From Paracoccus onubensis (GTDB lineage Bacteria; Pseudomonadota; Alphaproteobacteria; Rhodobacterales; Rhodobacteraceae), in contig NZ_QZCG01000007.1 of the NCBI RefSeq assembly GCF_003591515.1, positions 62,001-126,000 of the forward strand: a stretch of DNA of 64,000 nucleotides, in the 5' to 3' direction. Below are positions 8,747 through 17,604 of this stretch, one piece after another. The notes below the pieces were generated by a model. That model was not told the DNA's origin. It worked only from the letters and a program-made list of their open reading frames with translations, and made no database searches. Position 1 is the stretch's first letter. Each line of letters opens with the position of its first letter. The position numbers were made by a program, and so were the translations under genes.

Positions 8747-9328
8747 TCAGGCAAACTCCTGATCAAAGGGTCGTGCAGTTCTTGCGTCATTCAGGGCATC
8801 GGCCCACCAATGCAGCCGTCGGGAAAATACCGTCATGGCCGTTTCTGCCGCCTTGGCATCTGTGGGCTCGGTAATGCGCCCGGTTTCGTCGAACCTGTTC
8901 CACGGCGCGGCAAAGCTTACCGTGTCCCGCAACGTGACAGCATGTAGTTCCGCCAGCACCGGGCGCAAGGCCTCGATCGCGCGCAATCCGCCGGAGATGC
9001 CGCCATAACTGATCAATCCGACCGGACGGGCAATCCATCCGTCCTTTACTGAATCGATCAGGGTCTTCAGTGGTCCCGGTGCCGAATGATTGTATTCCGG
9101 CGTCACGATGACGAAGCCATCGGCATTCCCCATGCGTTGCCGCAGATGCTCTATGGCAGGTTTGTCGCCGGTCTGCACCGGTAAAATTTCCGGATCTGCG
9201 GGGTCCAGAAGATCCGGCAGGAATCCGTGCATCCTCAGCTGCCCTGTGGCCCATGCCGCGACCCGGTCATTCATGCGGCCTTCCCGGATCGATCCCAGAA
9301 TCACCACGATACGATTGCCCTGCGCCAT
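8747..9328 (-). CDS. NADPH-dependent FMN reductase family protein
   Basis: This 193-residue flavodoxin-like NAD(P)H:FMN or quinone reductase starts IVVILGSIREGRMNDRVAAW, where the loop after the first strand binds FMN phosphate. It contains IVTPEYNHSAPGPLKTLIDS and YGGISGG, typical of the ChrR/YieF/ArsH-like family. The start at 9328 is chosen because AAGGAG lies seven bases upstream; the longer frame to 9364 would run into the promoter. It is the first gene of the unit that faces soxR and is probably a SoxR target that detoxifies quinones or supplies reduced flavin. Confidence 0.87.
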   Translation of the reverse strand: MAQGNRIVVILGSIREGRMNDRVAAWATGQLRMHGFLPDLLDPADPEILPVQTGDKPAIEHLRQRMGNADGFVIVTPEYNHSAPGPLKTLIDSVKDGWIARPVGLISYGGISGGLRAIEALRPVLAELHAVTLRDTVSFAAPWNRFDETGRITEPTDAKAAETAMTVFSRRLHWWADALNDARTARPFDQEFA

Positions 9329-9362
9329 CTCTTTCTCCTTGCAATTCAAATCATGGTTTGCC

Positions 9363-9393
9363 ACCCTAAGACCTTAACTATAGTTTAGGACAA
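9363..9393 (-). promoter_or_regulatory. SoxR box and overlapping promoter in the soxR/FMN reductase intergenic region
   Basis: CCTTAACTATAGTTTAGG at 9372-9389 is an 18-bp palindrome with one mismatched pair. It resembles the enterobacterial SoxR box CCTCAAGTTAACTTGAGG in its end triplets, length and symmetry. On the minus strand a -35-like TTGTCC (9393-9388) and a -10-like TAGGGT (9368-9363) flank it with 19 bases between, the long spacer expected of MerR-family promoters. It also lies just before soxR, allowing self-regulation. Confidence 0.75.
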
Positions 9394-9400
9394 GATAAAA

Positions 9401-9865
9401 ATGTCTTGTAAAATCAATAAAATTGATCCCTCGGCTCCGATCATGTCGGTTGGTGCGATGTCGAAGCGCAGCGGAATTTCGATCTCTGCCATTCATTTCT
9501 ACGAACGCGAAGGGCTGATTCGCTCGACCCGCAATGCCGCCAATCACCGGCGCTATTCACGCGCCAGTTTGCGCATTCTGGCGATCATCAAGGCCGGTCA
9601 GCAGGCGGGGATTCCGCTGGCCGAGATCCGCTCCGCTCTGAAGCCCGCGCTTTCAGGCAGACCGCTGGGCCGTGAGGAATGGGTACGGATATCCGAAGCG
9701 TGGCACGATGATCTGGAGCGTCGGATCAGGATGCTTGAACGGGTCCGCGACCGGCTGGGCGGCTGTATCCGCTGCGGTTGCCTGTCGCATGAGCTTTGCG
9801 AAATGTTCAACCCTGAAGACCGCGCCGCCAGACAGGGGCCCGGTGCCCCCGGTCTTGGCGTCTGA
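9401..9865 (+). CDS. soxR: Redox-sensitive transcriptional activator SoxR
   Basis: This 154-residue MerR-family regulator has an N-terminal winged helix (SVGAMSKRSGISISAIHFYEREGLI), a dimerisation helix, and the [2Fe-2S] ligand motif CIRCGCLSHELC, which keeps the SoxR spacing C-x2-C-x-C-x5-C. Oxidation of the cluster by redox-cycling compounds or superoxide activates the bound promoter. It is divergent from the FMN reductase, MFS and ABC exporter unit, the typical non-enteric arrangement in which SoxR controls reductases and pumps directly. No soxS is seen. Confidence 0.95.
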   Translation: MSCKINKIDPSAPIMSVGAMSKRSGISISAIHFYEREGLIRSTRNAANHRRYSRASLRILAIIKAGQQAGIPLAEIRSALKPALSGRPLGREEWVRISEAWHDDLERRIRMLERVRDRLGGCIRCGCLSHELCEMFNPEDRAARQGPGAPGLGV

Positions 9866-9876
9866 GAAGGCGGTTA

Positions 9877-10782
9877 TTATGACGGCCGACCGGCGGCCGC
9901 GCTTCTGATGTTCACGTAGTTGCCGCCCAGGATCAGGGCCGCTCCGGCGATCAGGAACAGGCTGACGGGTTCATCGAACAGCAGCAGCCCGACTAAAGCT
10001 ATCACCGGCAGGCGCAGGAAGTCGAAAGGCATGACCAGCGTTGCGGGGGCGACCCGTAACGCGCAGGTAATGCAGAAATGCGCGGTCAGGCCGGTCACGC
10101 CGATCACGGCCACCCATGGAGCCGCTGCAAGCGAAGGCAGCGCGATATCGCCATCGATTCCGGCGCATATAAAGCCGAACACGGCTTGCAGGACAGTCAT
10201 CCAGAACAGGATGGAAGCCGTATGCGCCACCATGGTCAGTTTCTTGGTGAAGACATAGGTCATCGCGAAGCCGATGGCACAGGCCGCCGCCGAGATCAGC
10301 CCCGGCGTGATCGGCACGGAACCGGGCCGTGTGACCAGAAGAATACCGATGAAACCCAAGAGTGCGGCAACGATCCGCTGGGTGCTGAGCCGTTCTCCGA
10401 GGAAGGCCCGCGACAGGATCAGTGCCCAGAGAGGTGCGGTGAATTCCAGTGCGAAAACCTGCGCAAGCGGGATCGTGAAGATCGCGTAGAACCACAGGTT
10501 CTGCGCGGCGAAATGGAAGATATTGCGGGACAGGTGCAGATCGAAGCGATGCAGGTTTACCGTCTTCCACAAGCCACTGAAGGTGATCACCAAAGCCATG
10601 ACGATCACGCCCATGAGCGAACGCCATCCCAGAACCTCGAATGTGTCGAGTTCCACAGAAACGGCCCGCCCGGCCACAGCCATAAAGGTGAAAGAGGCCA
10701 CCGCTCCCATCATCCATGCCGCAGCAATGACTGGCCGCGCCTCGGAGGATGGGCGGGCAGGGATCTCTGTTGCGCTTGTCAT
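9877..10782 (-). CDS. DMT family transporter (EamA domain)
   Basis: This 301-residue protein has ten hydrophobic segments in two EamA repeats, with the second repeat marked by VIALVGLLLFDEPVSLFLIAGAALILGG. Members export metabolites such as amino acids, nucleobases or S-adenosylmethionine. It ends 12 bases from the end of the convergent soxR gene and is divergent from prmA. The substrate is unknown. Confidence 0.85.
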   Translation of the reverse strand: MTSATEIPARPSSEARPVIAAAWMMGAVASFTFMAVAGRAVSVELDTFEVLGWRSLMGVIVMALVITFSGLWKTVNLHRFDLHLSRNIFHFAAQNLWFYAIFTIPLAQVFALEFTAPLWALILSRAFLGERLSTQRIVAALLGFIGILLVTRPGSVPITPGLISAAACAIGFAMTYVFTKKLTMVAHTASILFWMTVLQAVFGFICAGIDGDIALPSLAAAPWVAVIGVTGLTAHFCITCALRVAPATLVMPFDFLRLPVIALVGLLLFDEPVSLFLIAGAALILGGNYVNIRSAAAGRPS

Positions 10783-10918
10783 GGTCCCTCTCCCGCAGGC
10801 TGGGATCGTCGTCGATGCTTCCGGCTAACCTATTGTTGCGCGTTCTGCAATGTCGCGGCGATTGCGTCCTGCGATCCAACGGTTTATGGCAGCAAAATCT
10901 GATCAGGAACCTGCAACC

Positions 10919-11788
10919 ATGCCGACATTCACCGCTCTGACCCATATCGCTGGACGTATGCCTGCCGAAGCGCTGGCCGAAGCCTGCGAGGATCTGTCCC
11001 CGGAACCGGTTGGCTCGGGTGTGTTCGAGATCGAAGACGGATCGGACCGATGGGAAGTCGGGGTCTATTTCCTTGAACGCCCGGACGAGATTGCTCTGGC
11101 ATTGCTGGCTGCAGCCTATCAGGCGCAACCATTCGTCATCTCGGAACTGCCCGAGGTTGACTGGGTCGCGCATGTCCGGCGCGAATTGTCGCCGGTCGAG
11201 GCCGGACGGTTCTTTGTTCACGGCAGCCACGATTCCGATCGCATTCCCGAAGGTGTCGAGGCGCTGTGCATCGAGGCCGCGATGGCCTTTGGCACCGGGC
11301 ATCACGGTACGACCAAAGGCTGCCTCGAAGCGCTCGACCGGCTGGCTGATGACGGGTATCAGCCCAGCCGCATCGCCGATATCGGTTGTGGCACTGCTGT
11401 TCTGGCCATGGGCGCGGCGCGCATCTGGCCGGTGACGGTGCTGGCCAGCGATATCGATCGGATCGCGGTCGATACGGCAAGCGCAAATGTCATCGCAAAC
11501 GGGCTGGACGGGCGGGTGATCTGTATCGAGGCGGTGGGCTTCGATCACCCCACGCTGGAAGAGGCGGCGCCTTTCGATCTGGTGCTGGCGAATATCCTCA
11601 AGCAGCCCTTGATCGATCTGTCTCCCGATATGGCGCGTTCTGTCAAACCGGGCGGCAAGATCATCCTGTCCGGGATCCTGACGGATCAGGGCCCCGATGT
11701 GATCGATGCTTACCGGAATGCCGGCTTCACGCTTGACCGGCGCGACGATCTGGGGGAATGGGTCACCCTGACAATGACCCGCAGCTGA
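10919..11788 (+). CDS. prmA: Ribosomal protein L11 methyltransferase PrmA
   Basis: This 289-residue AdoMet-dependent enzyme trimethylates ribosomal protein L11. The C-terminal Rossmann domain shows motif I IADIGCGTAVLAMGA, the segment FGTGHHGTTKGCLEAL that contacts AdoMet, and the post-motif LVLANILKQPL. The start at 10919 (MPTFTALTHIAG) has AGGAA upstream and matches the usual N-terminus; the earlier in-frame ATG at 10850 adds an unlikely extension. Confidence 0.95.
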   Translation: MPTFTALTHIAGRMPAEALAEACEDLSPEPVGSGVFEIEDGSDRWEVGVYFLERPDEIALALLAAAYQAQPFVISELPEVDWVAHVRRELSPVEAGRFFVHGSHDSDRIPEGVEALCIEAAMAFGTGHHGTTKGCLEALDRLADDGYQPSRIADIGCGTAVLAMGAARIWPVTVLASDIDRIAVDTASANVIANGLDGRVICIEAVGFDHPTLEEAAPFDLVLANILKQPLIDLSPDMARSVKPGGKIILSGILTDQGPDVIDAYRNAGFTLDRRDDLGEWVTLTMTRS

Positions 11789-11821
11789 ACGCAAAGCGGT
11801 GAATGCCGTTGTTTTTCGGGC

Positions 11822-12346
11822 CTAATCCTGCCGCCGCGTCAATTCCGAGATCGCAATCCTGATATTCGCATCCAGATCCTGTGACATGTCCAGCATGATC
11901 GGGTTTTCCTCGGATGTCGGGATCTCAAGCGCTTCGATCTGAGAATCCAGCAGCTCAGCCGGCATGAAATGCTGCCGAGCATTCATCCTTGCCCGGATCA
12001 GATCACGCGGAGCGGACAGGCACAGAAGCTGCAAGTCACCGATACCAATCCGTAGCAGGTCGCGATAGCGCAGCTTGAGGGCTGAACAGGTGAAGACCGT
12101 ATCCCGCCCTATGCCTGACGTCTTGACGGCATTGGCAAGCGTGTTCAGCCAGGGCATTCGCATTTCGTCCGTCAGCGGTTGGCCCGCACTCATGGCTGCG
12201 CGGTTTTCGGGGGGGTGGTAATCGTCACCCTCGATGAAATTCGCGTTCAATGCATTGGCAAGCGCCTGCGCGAAGGTGGATTTTCCCACTCCACTCGGGC
12301 CCATGACCAGAACACACAGGTTGCTGGGATTGGTAACGTTCTGCAT
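11822..12346 (-). CDS. gntK: Gluconokinase
   Basis: This 174-residue kinase phosphorylates D-gluconate to 6-phosphogluconate with ATP, feeding the Entner-Doudoroff or pentose phosphate route. It shows the P-loop VMGPSGVGKSTFAQAL, the substrate region FIEGDDYHPPENRAAM, and the arginine-rich lid LIRARMNARQHFMPAELLDSQ. The length is standard for GntK. No gluconate transporter or GntR-type regulator is adjacent, so it stands alone. Confidence 0.93.
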   Translation of the reverse strand: MQNVTNPSNLCVLVMGPSGVGKSTFAQALANALNANFIEGDDYHPPENRAAMSAGQPLTDEMRMPWLNTLANAVKTSGIGRDTVFTCSALKLRYRDLLRIGIGDLQLLCLSAPRDLIRARMNARQHFMPAELLDSQIEALEIPTSEENPIMLDMSQDLDANIRIAISELTRRQD

Positions 12347-12656
12347 TCGCGTCCCATTGTGAAAAGATCATGCCCGCCGCGCGGAGAAGACAGCAGGCAA
12401 CATGTCAGCGACCTGTAATTCCTGGAACGGTAACCGGCAAGCCTGGCACCAGTATCTGCATGACCGCATCGCGTAACAGGTTGCGGGAAAAATGCGCGCT
12501 GCAGCGCTCGGTGAACAGAAATCCGCTTCCTGCTGCCGATGGTGGAGCTTTCGAACCATGTCAGTGGCCGGCTGCTCTTTGTGAATGGAGGAATAGCCCA
12601 TGTTGTGACCGGTCGTCATGGGCTGGATCGCCGCTACCGAGAGGACGCAGCCTGTC
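12347..12656. other. Intergenic gap without a recognised gene
   Basis: This 310-base stretch between gluconokinase and the siderophore-interacting protein gene has short frames on both strands, but none shows a family motif, a ribosome site or Rhodobacterales-like codon use. It holds a perfect 12-bp palindrome, GCGCTGCAGCGC, at 12496-12507. It probably contains the gluconokinase promoter and possibly remains of a lost gene. Confidence 0.4.
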
Positions 12657-13670
12657 TCATCCCCAATAGGCGGCGGCGGTAAAGCTTTTCTTCGGAAGTC
12701 CAAGCGATGTCAGATGCTTGCGTGCTTCTCTTGCCTGATCGGCAGGGCCGGCGAACCAGACAAAATCATCTTCGCCGAACCGTTCGTGTTCGCGCAGGGC
12801 GGATAACAGATCGCCTACCTGCGTGACGCGGTGATCCGCTTCCATCTCTGCCAGATCCATGACCGAGGCCGAGATGGAAGCGAAGACTTCTCCTTCGGCC
12901 AGATCCAGCATACGCGCGATTGCGGGCAGGGCGGTTTCATCGCCGAACAGCCAAAGCCGCCTTGCGTTGGGGCACCAGCCGCCGCCGGGGCCAAGTATCC
13001 CGACCGGTTGCCCGACAGGTTCGGAAAGCGCCCAATCGCAGGTCGGGCTGTTCGCGTGGCGGAAGATGTCGAAATCCAGCCAGTCATCGGCTTGCGCGAC
13101 GACCGTGTAAACCGGGCGGTGCAAAGCGTCCTCGCCCTTGGGCCAGTCGGTGCGCCCGGATGCCGAGATGCGGGGCCAGACCGGATCGCGGCCGGAAGGC
13201 GGCAGCAGCAGACGGAAATGCAGGCCACGTTCGGCGAATCTTCCTGCTTCCGGTCCCGTTACCCTGACCCGGATAAAGCCGGGCGTGCGCGATGCGACGC
13301 TTTCCACCCGCAGCAGCGACAGGCCCGGCGCAAGTGCGCCGATATCAAGCTGATCCCATTCGGCGGTCAGGCCGGCTTCCTCGAAAAGTTCGGTTGCGCT
13401 GTCCCGCAGGATGCCAATCAATCGTGCCTCAGGCCCGCTCAGGTCGATGCGCAGGCAGTCTGGTTCGATCTTCAATCGAAGCTCGCAGTCCCAGACAAAC
13501 ATGCTCAGTTGATCCGGAGACTCGATCAACGGCACTTCCCATGCGGAGGCCCGGGCCTTGAGTGCAGCGACCGCCGCACCGGAAAGATGAGGGATGATAC
13601 CGGTGCTGCGGAAGGTTTGTAATTGGGACACGCCGCTTGTCTTTCCCTGTTTCGGGTCTGATTCAGACAC
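12657..13670 (-). CDS. Siderophore-interacting protein (ferric-siderophore reductase, SIP family)
   Basis: This 337-residue flavoprotein fuses an N-terminal DUF2218-like part (about residues 20-115) to an FAD-binding domain and a C-terminal SIP NAD(P)H domain ending FVWFAGPADQAREARKHL and FTAAAYWG. The loop LFGDETALPAIARML is the nucleotide-binding segment of ViuB/YqjH relatives. Such enzymes reduce ferric siderophores in the cytoplasm to release iron. The start is a GTG with no strong ribosome site, so a downstream GTG (VSQLQTF) is possible. No siderophore transport genes are adjacent. Confidence 0.85.
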   Translation of the reverse strand: MSESDPKQGKTSGVSQLQTFRSTGIIPHLSGAAVAALKARASAWEVPLIESPDQLSMFVWDCELRLKIEPDCLRIDLSGPEARLIGILRDSATELFEEAGLTAEWDQLDIGALAPGLSLLRVESVASRTPGFIRVRVTGPEAGRFAERGLHFRLLLPPSGRDPVWPRISASGRTDWPKGEDALHRPVYTVVAQADDWLDFDIFRHANSPTCDWALSEPVGQPVGILGPGGGWCPNARRLWLFGDETALPAIARMLDLAEGEVFASISASVMDLAEMEADHRVTQVGDLLSALREHERFGEDDFVWFAGPADQAREARKHLTSLGLPKKSFTAAAYWG

Positions 13671-13871
13671 GCAGCTTATAACAGAGTATTTCTATCGGCA
13701 ATGGCGATGGCGAAGATGTTGCGACGCGCTTGATGGCGTGGCGAAACGGTCCTGATGATATACGCCATGCCCGCGTCTTTCGGTGTGGGCGGTGGGGCAA
13801 CCGCGCGGCTCATCCATGCCCTGTCATCGAATATTGTGCCATTGGCGCAAGCATCGCTGATCTTCGGGCTG

Positions 13872-16133
13872 CTATCCTTTGCGGCGACGTTTTCTTGCCC
13901 GTTTGACCTCGGCCAGCCGGGATTGCGTGGTCATGCGCCGGGGATTGCGCCCGCGCTTACCCTTCGCGGTACCGCGCGGCAGCGCCTTGCCTTCCAGTTC
14001 AAGCAGTTCCAGCGTCAACCCGCCAGTAACCGGCACCGCTTCCGTCAATCGGACGGTGACACGCTGGCCCACGCTGATCTCGGTGCCGGTATCCGCTCCG
14101 AGAAGGGTCTGCGTATCTGGATCGAAATGGAAATATTCATGCCCGACCTCGCGCAGTGGCAGCAGCCCATCCGCCCCGGTCTCGTCCAGCTTGATGAAGG
14201 CGCCGAAACGCTGGATGCCGCTGATGCGCCCGGTCATTTCGGTCCCCACACGATCAGCCAGATAGGCGGCGAGATAGCGGTCCGTCGTGTCACGCTCGGC
14301 CGCCATGCTGCGGCGCTCGGTTTCGCTGATATGGGTGGCGGTTTCCGAAAGCTGCTCGATATCCTCGGGGGACAGCCCATCGGATTTTCCGTCACGGCCG
14401 CCGCCCCAGCCATGCGCGGTGATCAAGGCCCGATGCACGATCAGGTCCGAATAACGGCGAATGGGCGAGGTGAAATGCGCATAGCTTTTCAGGGCCAGTC
14501 CGAAATGACCGAAATTCTCGGGGTGATAATAGGCCTGCGTCATGGATCGAAGAGTGGTGATATTGATCAACTCGTCGAAATCCGTGCCCTCGGCCTGCGC
14601 CAGCAGCTTGTTCAGATGGCCGGTTTGCAGCACCTGTCCCTTGGCCAGCGTGAAGCCCGACGCCTGCGCGACCTCGCGCAGCGCATCGATCTTGTCAAGC
14701 GAGGGTTCTTCATGCACGCGGAACAGAAGCGGGCGTTGACGGCGCGACAATTCCTCGGCGGCGGCGACATTGGCCAGCACCATGAATTCCTCGATCAGCC
14801 GGTGCGCGTCGAAACGCTCGCGGAAATTCACCGATTTCACCCGCCCGTCGGCGGTCAGTTCGATCCGGCGCTCGGGCAGGTCCAGATCAAGGGGCTGGCG
14901 GCGTTTTCGGGCAGCGCGCAGCAATCCGTAAGCGTGCCAGAGAGGCTTGATGACAGTATCGATCAGCGGCGCGGTTTGGTCATCGGGATTGCCATCTGCG
15001 GCGGCCTGCGCCTGTTCATAGGACAGGCTGGCGCGGCTGTTCATCATGCCGCGATGGAAATTATGGCTGACCTTGTTTCCCTCTGCGTCCAGCCGCATCC
15101 TGACCGCGATCACGGCGCGATCTTCGCCTTCGTGCAGCGAGCAGAGATCGGCGGACAGCGCCTCGGGCAGCATTGGAACCACGCGATCGGGGAAATAGGT
15201 CGAATTGCCGCGTTTCCAGGCCTCGCGGTCAAGGGAAGAGCCTGGGCGAACATAATGCGCGACATCGGCGATGGCGACCCATATCACCGCACCGCCATCC
15301 TGTTCGATCTCTGCGGCAACGGCGTCGTCATGATCGCGGGCATCCGCCGGATCGATTGTGACAAGATGCAGGTCGCGCAGATCGTCGCGGCCTTTCATGC
15401 TTGCCGGTTTCTGTGCTTCGGCCTCGTCCGTGACCTTGCCCGGAAATTCGTCGGGGATGCCATGCTGATGAATGGCGATCAGACTGACCGAGCGCGGCGC
15501 GGATGGATCGCCCAGCCGTTCGACCACACGGGCCAGCGGCAGGCCCATCCGCCCCTTGGGTCCGGCTTGCTCGGCCTGCACCAATTCACCGGATTGCGCG
15601 CCCTGCGCATCATCCGCCCGCACCCGCCATTCGCTGTCCGCGCCCTTGTCGATGGGCACGATACGGCCGCCTTCGGTTTCCTTGCGGAATATACCGAGTA
15701 TCCGGTTGGGTTGAGCGAGAATGCGGCGCATGAACCGCGCCTCGTATTGATAATCCTCGCCATGCGCCTCGACCATACGGGCAAGGATGCGGTCGCCCTG
15801 TCCCAGCGCCGGGTCTGATTTGCGGGGCGTATAAAGAACACGCGGCATCGGCCCATCGCCACGCCATTGCAGCGGCCGCGCGAACAGATCGCCCGTGCCG
15901 TCCGGGGCCAGCAATTCCAGTACCGTCACCGATGGCAGTTTCTCGGGGTCGAGATAATGGCGGCGGCGGCGTTCAAGCTGCCCGTCGGCTTCGAGCTCCT
16001 TGAGCAGCCGCTTGAGTTCGATCCGGTCCGCACCCTTGATACCGAACGCCTTGGCGATATCGCGCTTGGAATTGGCGTCGGGATGATCGGCAACCCAATC
16101 CATGATCTGTTGCTTGCTGGGAATCTGGGTCAT
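13872..16133 (-). CDS. rnr: Ribonuclease R
   Basis: This 753-residue 3'-5' exoribonuclease degrades structured RNA. In order it has an N-terminal helix-turn-helix (SKRDIAKAFGIKGADRIELKR style), cold-shock-like domains, the RNB catalytic domain with DPADARDHDDAV (metal-binding aspartates) and ERRSMAAERDT, an S1 domain (GRISGIQRFGAFIKLDETGADGL split across about residues 630-720), and a short Arg/Lys-rich tail. It is monocistronic, and the length is typical. Confidence 0.95.
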   Translation of the reverse strand: MTQIPSKQQIMDWVADHPDANSKRDIAKAFGIKGADRIELKRLLKELEADGQLERRRRHYLDPEKLPSVTVLELLAPDGTGDLFARPLQWRGDGPMPRVLYTPRKSDPALGQGDRILARMVEAHGEDYQYEARFMRRILAQPNRILGIFRKETEGGRIVPIDKGADSEWRVRADDAQGAQSGELVQAEQAGPKGRMGLPLARVVERLGDPSAPRSVSLIAIHQHGIPDEFPGKVTDEAEAQKPASMKGRDDLRDLHLVTIDPADARDHDDAVAAEIEQDGGAVIWVAIADVAHYVRPGSSLDREAWKRGNSTYFPDRVVPMLPEALSADLCSLHEGEDRAVIAVRMRLDAEGNKVSHNFHRGMMNSRASLSYEQAQAAADGNPDDQTAPLIDTVIKPLWHAYGLLRAARKRRQPLDLDLPERRIELTADGRVKSVNFRERFDAHRLIEEFMVLANVAAAEELSRRQRPLLFRVHEEPSLDKIDALREVAQASGFTLAKGQVLQTGHLNKLLAQAEGTDFDELINITTLRSMTQAYYHPENFGHFGLALKSYAHFTSPIRRYSDLIVHRALITAHGWGGGRDGKSDGLSPEDIEQLSETATHISETERRSMAAERDTTDRYLAAYLADRVGTEMTGRISGIQRFGAFIKLDETGADGLLPLREVGHEYFHFDPDTQTLLGADTGTEISVGQRVTVRLTEAVPVTGGLTLELLELEGKALPRGTAKGKRGRNPRRMTTQSRLAEVKRARKRRRKG

Positions 16134-16380
16134 GGGACAAGCCTAGCAGGGGGTGCGGATAAACGCGACCGGTTGTTGACGCTGAATATTCATGATCTAA
16201 CGGCAATCTTCCATACCTGACTTGAGCATATCGATGTCACCACCGCGACGGCCCGGGGCGGACTGAATTGTGATTGATCAACTTTTGGGAGGCAATCACT
16301 ACGAGATCGACCGCCCTTAACAGTGGAATCGATAACGAGCAGTAAGTCGGTAAGCGGGACGAAGCGGACGCTTGTCAGCG
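16134..16380. other. Intergenic gap, nothing recognised
   Basis: These 247 bases between rnr and the first GNAT gene contain no gene, tRNA or clear hairpin that I can support. The rnr promoter must lie at the left side. Base composition is less GC-rich than in the neighbouring genes, which fits the decayed patch that follows. Confidence 0.4.
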
Positions 16381-16845
16381 TTAGGATCGAACTGGAATGC
16401 GGCGCTTCTCAAAGCCAGTTTTGGACTGCTCGAAGCCCGCGCGGGCGTAAAAGTTCAGCGTGCCTTTGTCTTTCGAACCTGTAAGCAGCATGACCTTGTA
16501 GCAGTCGAAAGACCAAGCTGCATTCGTGGCGGCGTCAAGGACCTGTAGTCCGTAGCCTCTTTGTCGATGATCACGATGAGTCACCACGTTTTCAATCAGC
16601 CCATACGGCCTTGTTCTACGGGTGAGGTTCGGAACGACGACAAGGGCGCACGAGACAACAAGTGCGCCTGATACTTCGCCAAGAAAAATCGCGCTTCCCG
16701 GATATTTGTGGAACTGCACAAAGGCTTCGATCGCAGACGCATCATCTGGCCGAGCGTCCTCCGGGACGAGATGCTCATAAAGTGTGAGCAAGCGAGGAAC
16801 ATCGCTCTCTGTCGCGCACTTTATTGTCAGATCGCCTTTTCCCAT
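16381..16845 (-). CDS. GNAT family N-acetyltransferase
   Basis: This 154-residue protein has the GNAT fold: IKCATESDVPRLLTLYEHL at the start, IENVVTHRDHRQRGYGLQVL as the acetyl-CoA-binding motif A (RxxGxG variant QRGYG), and NFYARAGFEQSKTGFEKR at the end. The frame stays open to 17175, but the extra N-terminal 110 residues look non-coding, so the start at 16845 is chosen; its GGAG lies very close to the ATG. The substrate is unknown. It sits in a patch of atypical, gene-poor sequence and may be a recent arrival. Confidence 0.7.
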   Translation of the reverse strand: MGKGDLTIKCATESDVPRLLTLYEHLVPEDARPDDASAIEAFVQFHKYPGSAIFLGEVSGALVVSCALVVVPNLTRRTRPYGLIENVVTHRDHRQRGYGLQVLDAATNAAWSFDCYKVMLLTGSKDKGTLNFYARAGFEQSKTGFEKRRIPVRS

Positions 16846-17604
16846 CTCCGGACAATGCGCGATCTCGTGACAGGCAGCAATGGGTTCTTCACGTCGATCT
16901 GCAGACGAAGCTGACCTTAAGACTCCAGGAGAGCGGTAATGAAATCTGTCTTGCCAAGGGTATATGGTGCACCTCGATGATCGCGTCAGAGGCCAAAGCC
17001 TGCTTAATGCACCTGCATCGAAATTCTTGGTCGGGTCGTTCATGTCATCCTCGGAGAACAGTTTTGACCGGTAGGGTACGTTGATATTCATCGGACGGAT
17101 GGTTTTGTTACCTCCAAATGGCTGAAATATTGCATCATACCATCCGTGGGTGGTTTCCATCCATGCAATCGACAAGATCAGGATTTCAGGAACCTAAAAG
17201 CGGGCGACACTGGCCTTGATGTATTGTGGCCAGGCGGGACGGTCATTGGTCAGTTTCGCCATGGTCTCGCTCTCGTACCATGCCAGATTTCCACTTCTCC
17301 ACCGCTGTCTTCCAACGCGCTGTCACGCCCCATCCGGCGTAGCGTTGCAGCAAAGGGGGCCGGTGCCGCATCGCGTCCGTAGCTGGGTTCGACCATGATG
17401 ACAGCGTCTGCACAGTCGCATTTCTGAATGACCTGCCCAAATTCTACATTGCTCTCGTAGGTGATATCTAAATTTACCATTTACTCTTACCTGATATTTT
17501 ACACGCACTTAACATTCTTCACAGCCACGCCCGACCAATCCCGGCCGGCCAGTTTCCCTGCCATTACATGCCGGGGGTTTCTGCGATATCGTCGCGGGCT
17601 GGTG
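16846..17604. other. Gene-poor, probably decayed patch
   Basis: Apart from one possible small frame (17250-17480), this 759-base stretch shows broken coding pieces in all three minus-strand frames. For example, the piece KQALASDAIIEVHH and the piece GKTDFITALLES lie in different frames of the same stretch, as expected of a frameshifted gene. No transposase motif or terminal repeat was recognised. Local A+T content is higher than in the flanking genes, especially around 17470-17520. Confidence 0.4.
17250..17480 (-). CDS. Possible small hypothetical protein
   Basis: This 76-residue frame starts MVNLDITYESNVEFGQVIQK and ends EIWHGTRARPWRN. The amino-acid mix is protein-like with no low-complexity bias, and the region just upstream is A+T-rich as a promoter would be. 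A second 22-codon frame (MAKLTNDRPAWPQYIKASVA) overlaps its stop, so the two may be halves of one frameshifted gene. No family recognised; it may be a remnant. Confidence 0.3.
   Translation of the reverse strand: MVNLDITYESNVEFGQVIQKCDCADAVIMVEPSYGRDAAPAPFAATLRRMGRDSALEDSGGEVEIWHGTRARPWRN

Noticed and set aside
9971..11794. 607-residue minus-strand open frame
   Set aside because: Antisense to prmA and partly in the wrong frame of the DMT gene, both of which are well supported.
12368..12703. Open frames of 100-111 residues in the gluconokinase upstream gap
   Set aside because: No ribosome site or family motif, and overlap with the end of the siderophore-interacting protein gene.
13755..15818. 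687-residue plus-strand open frame
   Set aside because: It is antisense to ribonuclease R, shows no protein-family motif and is rich in Arg, Gly and His as expected of a GC shadow.
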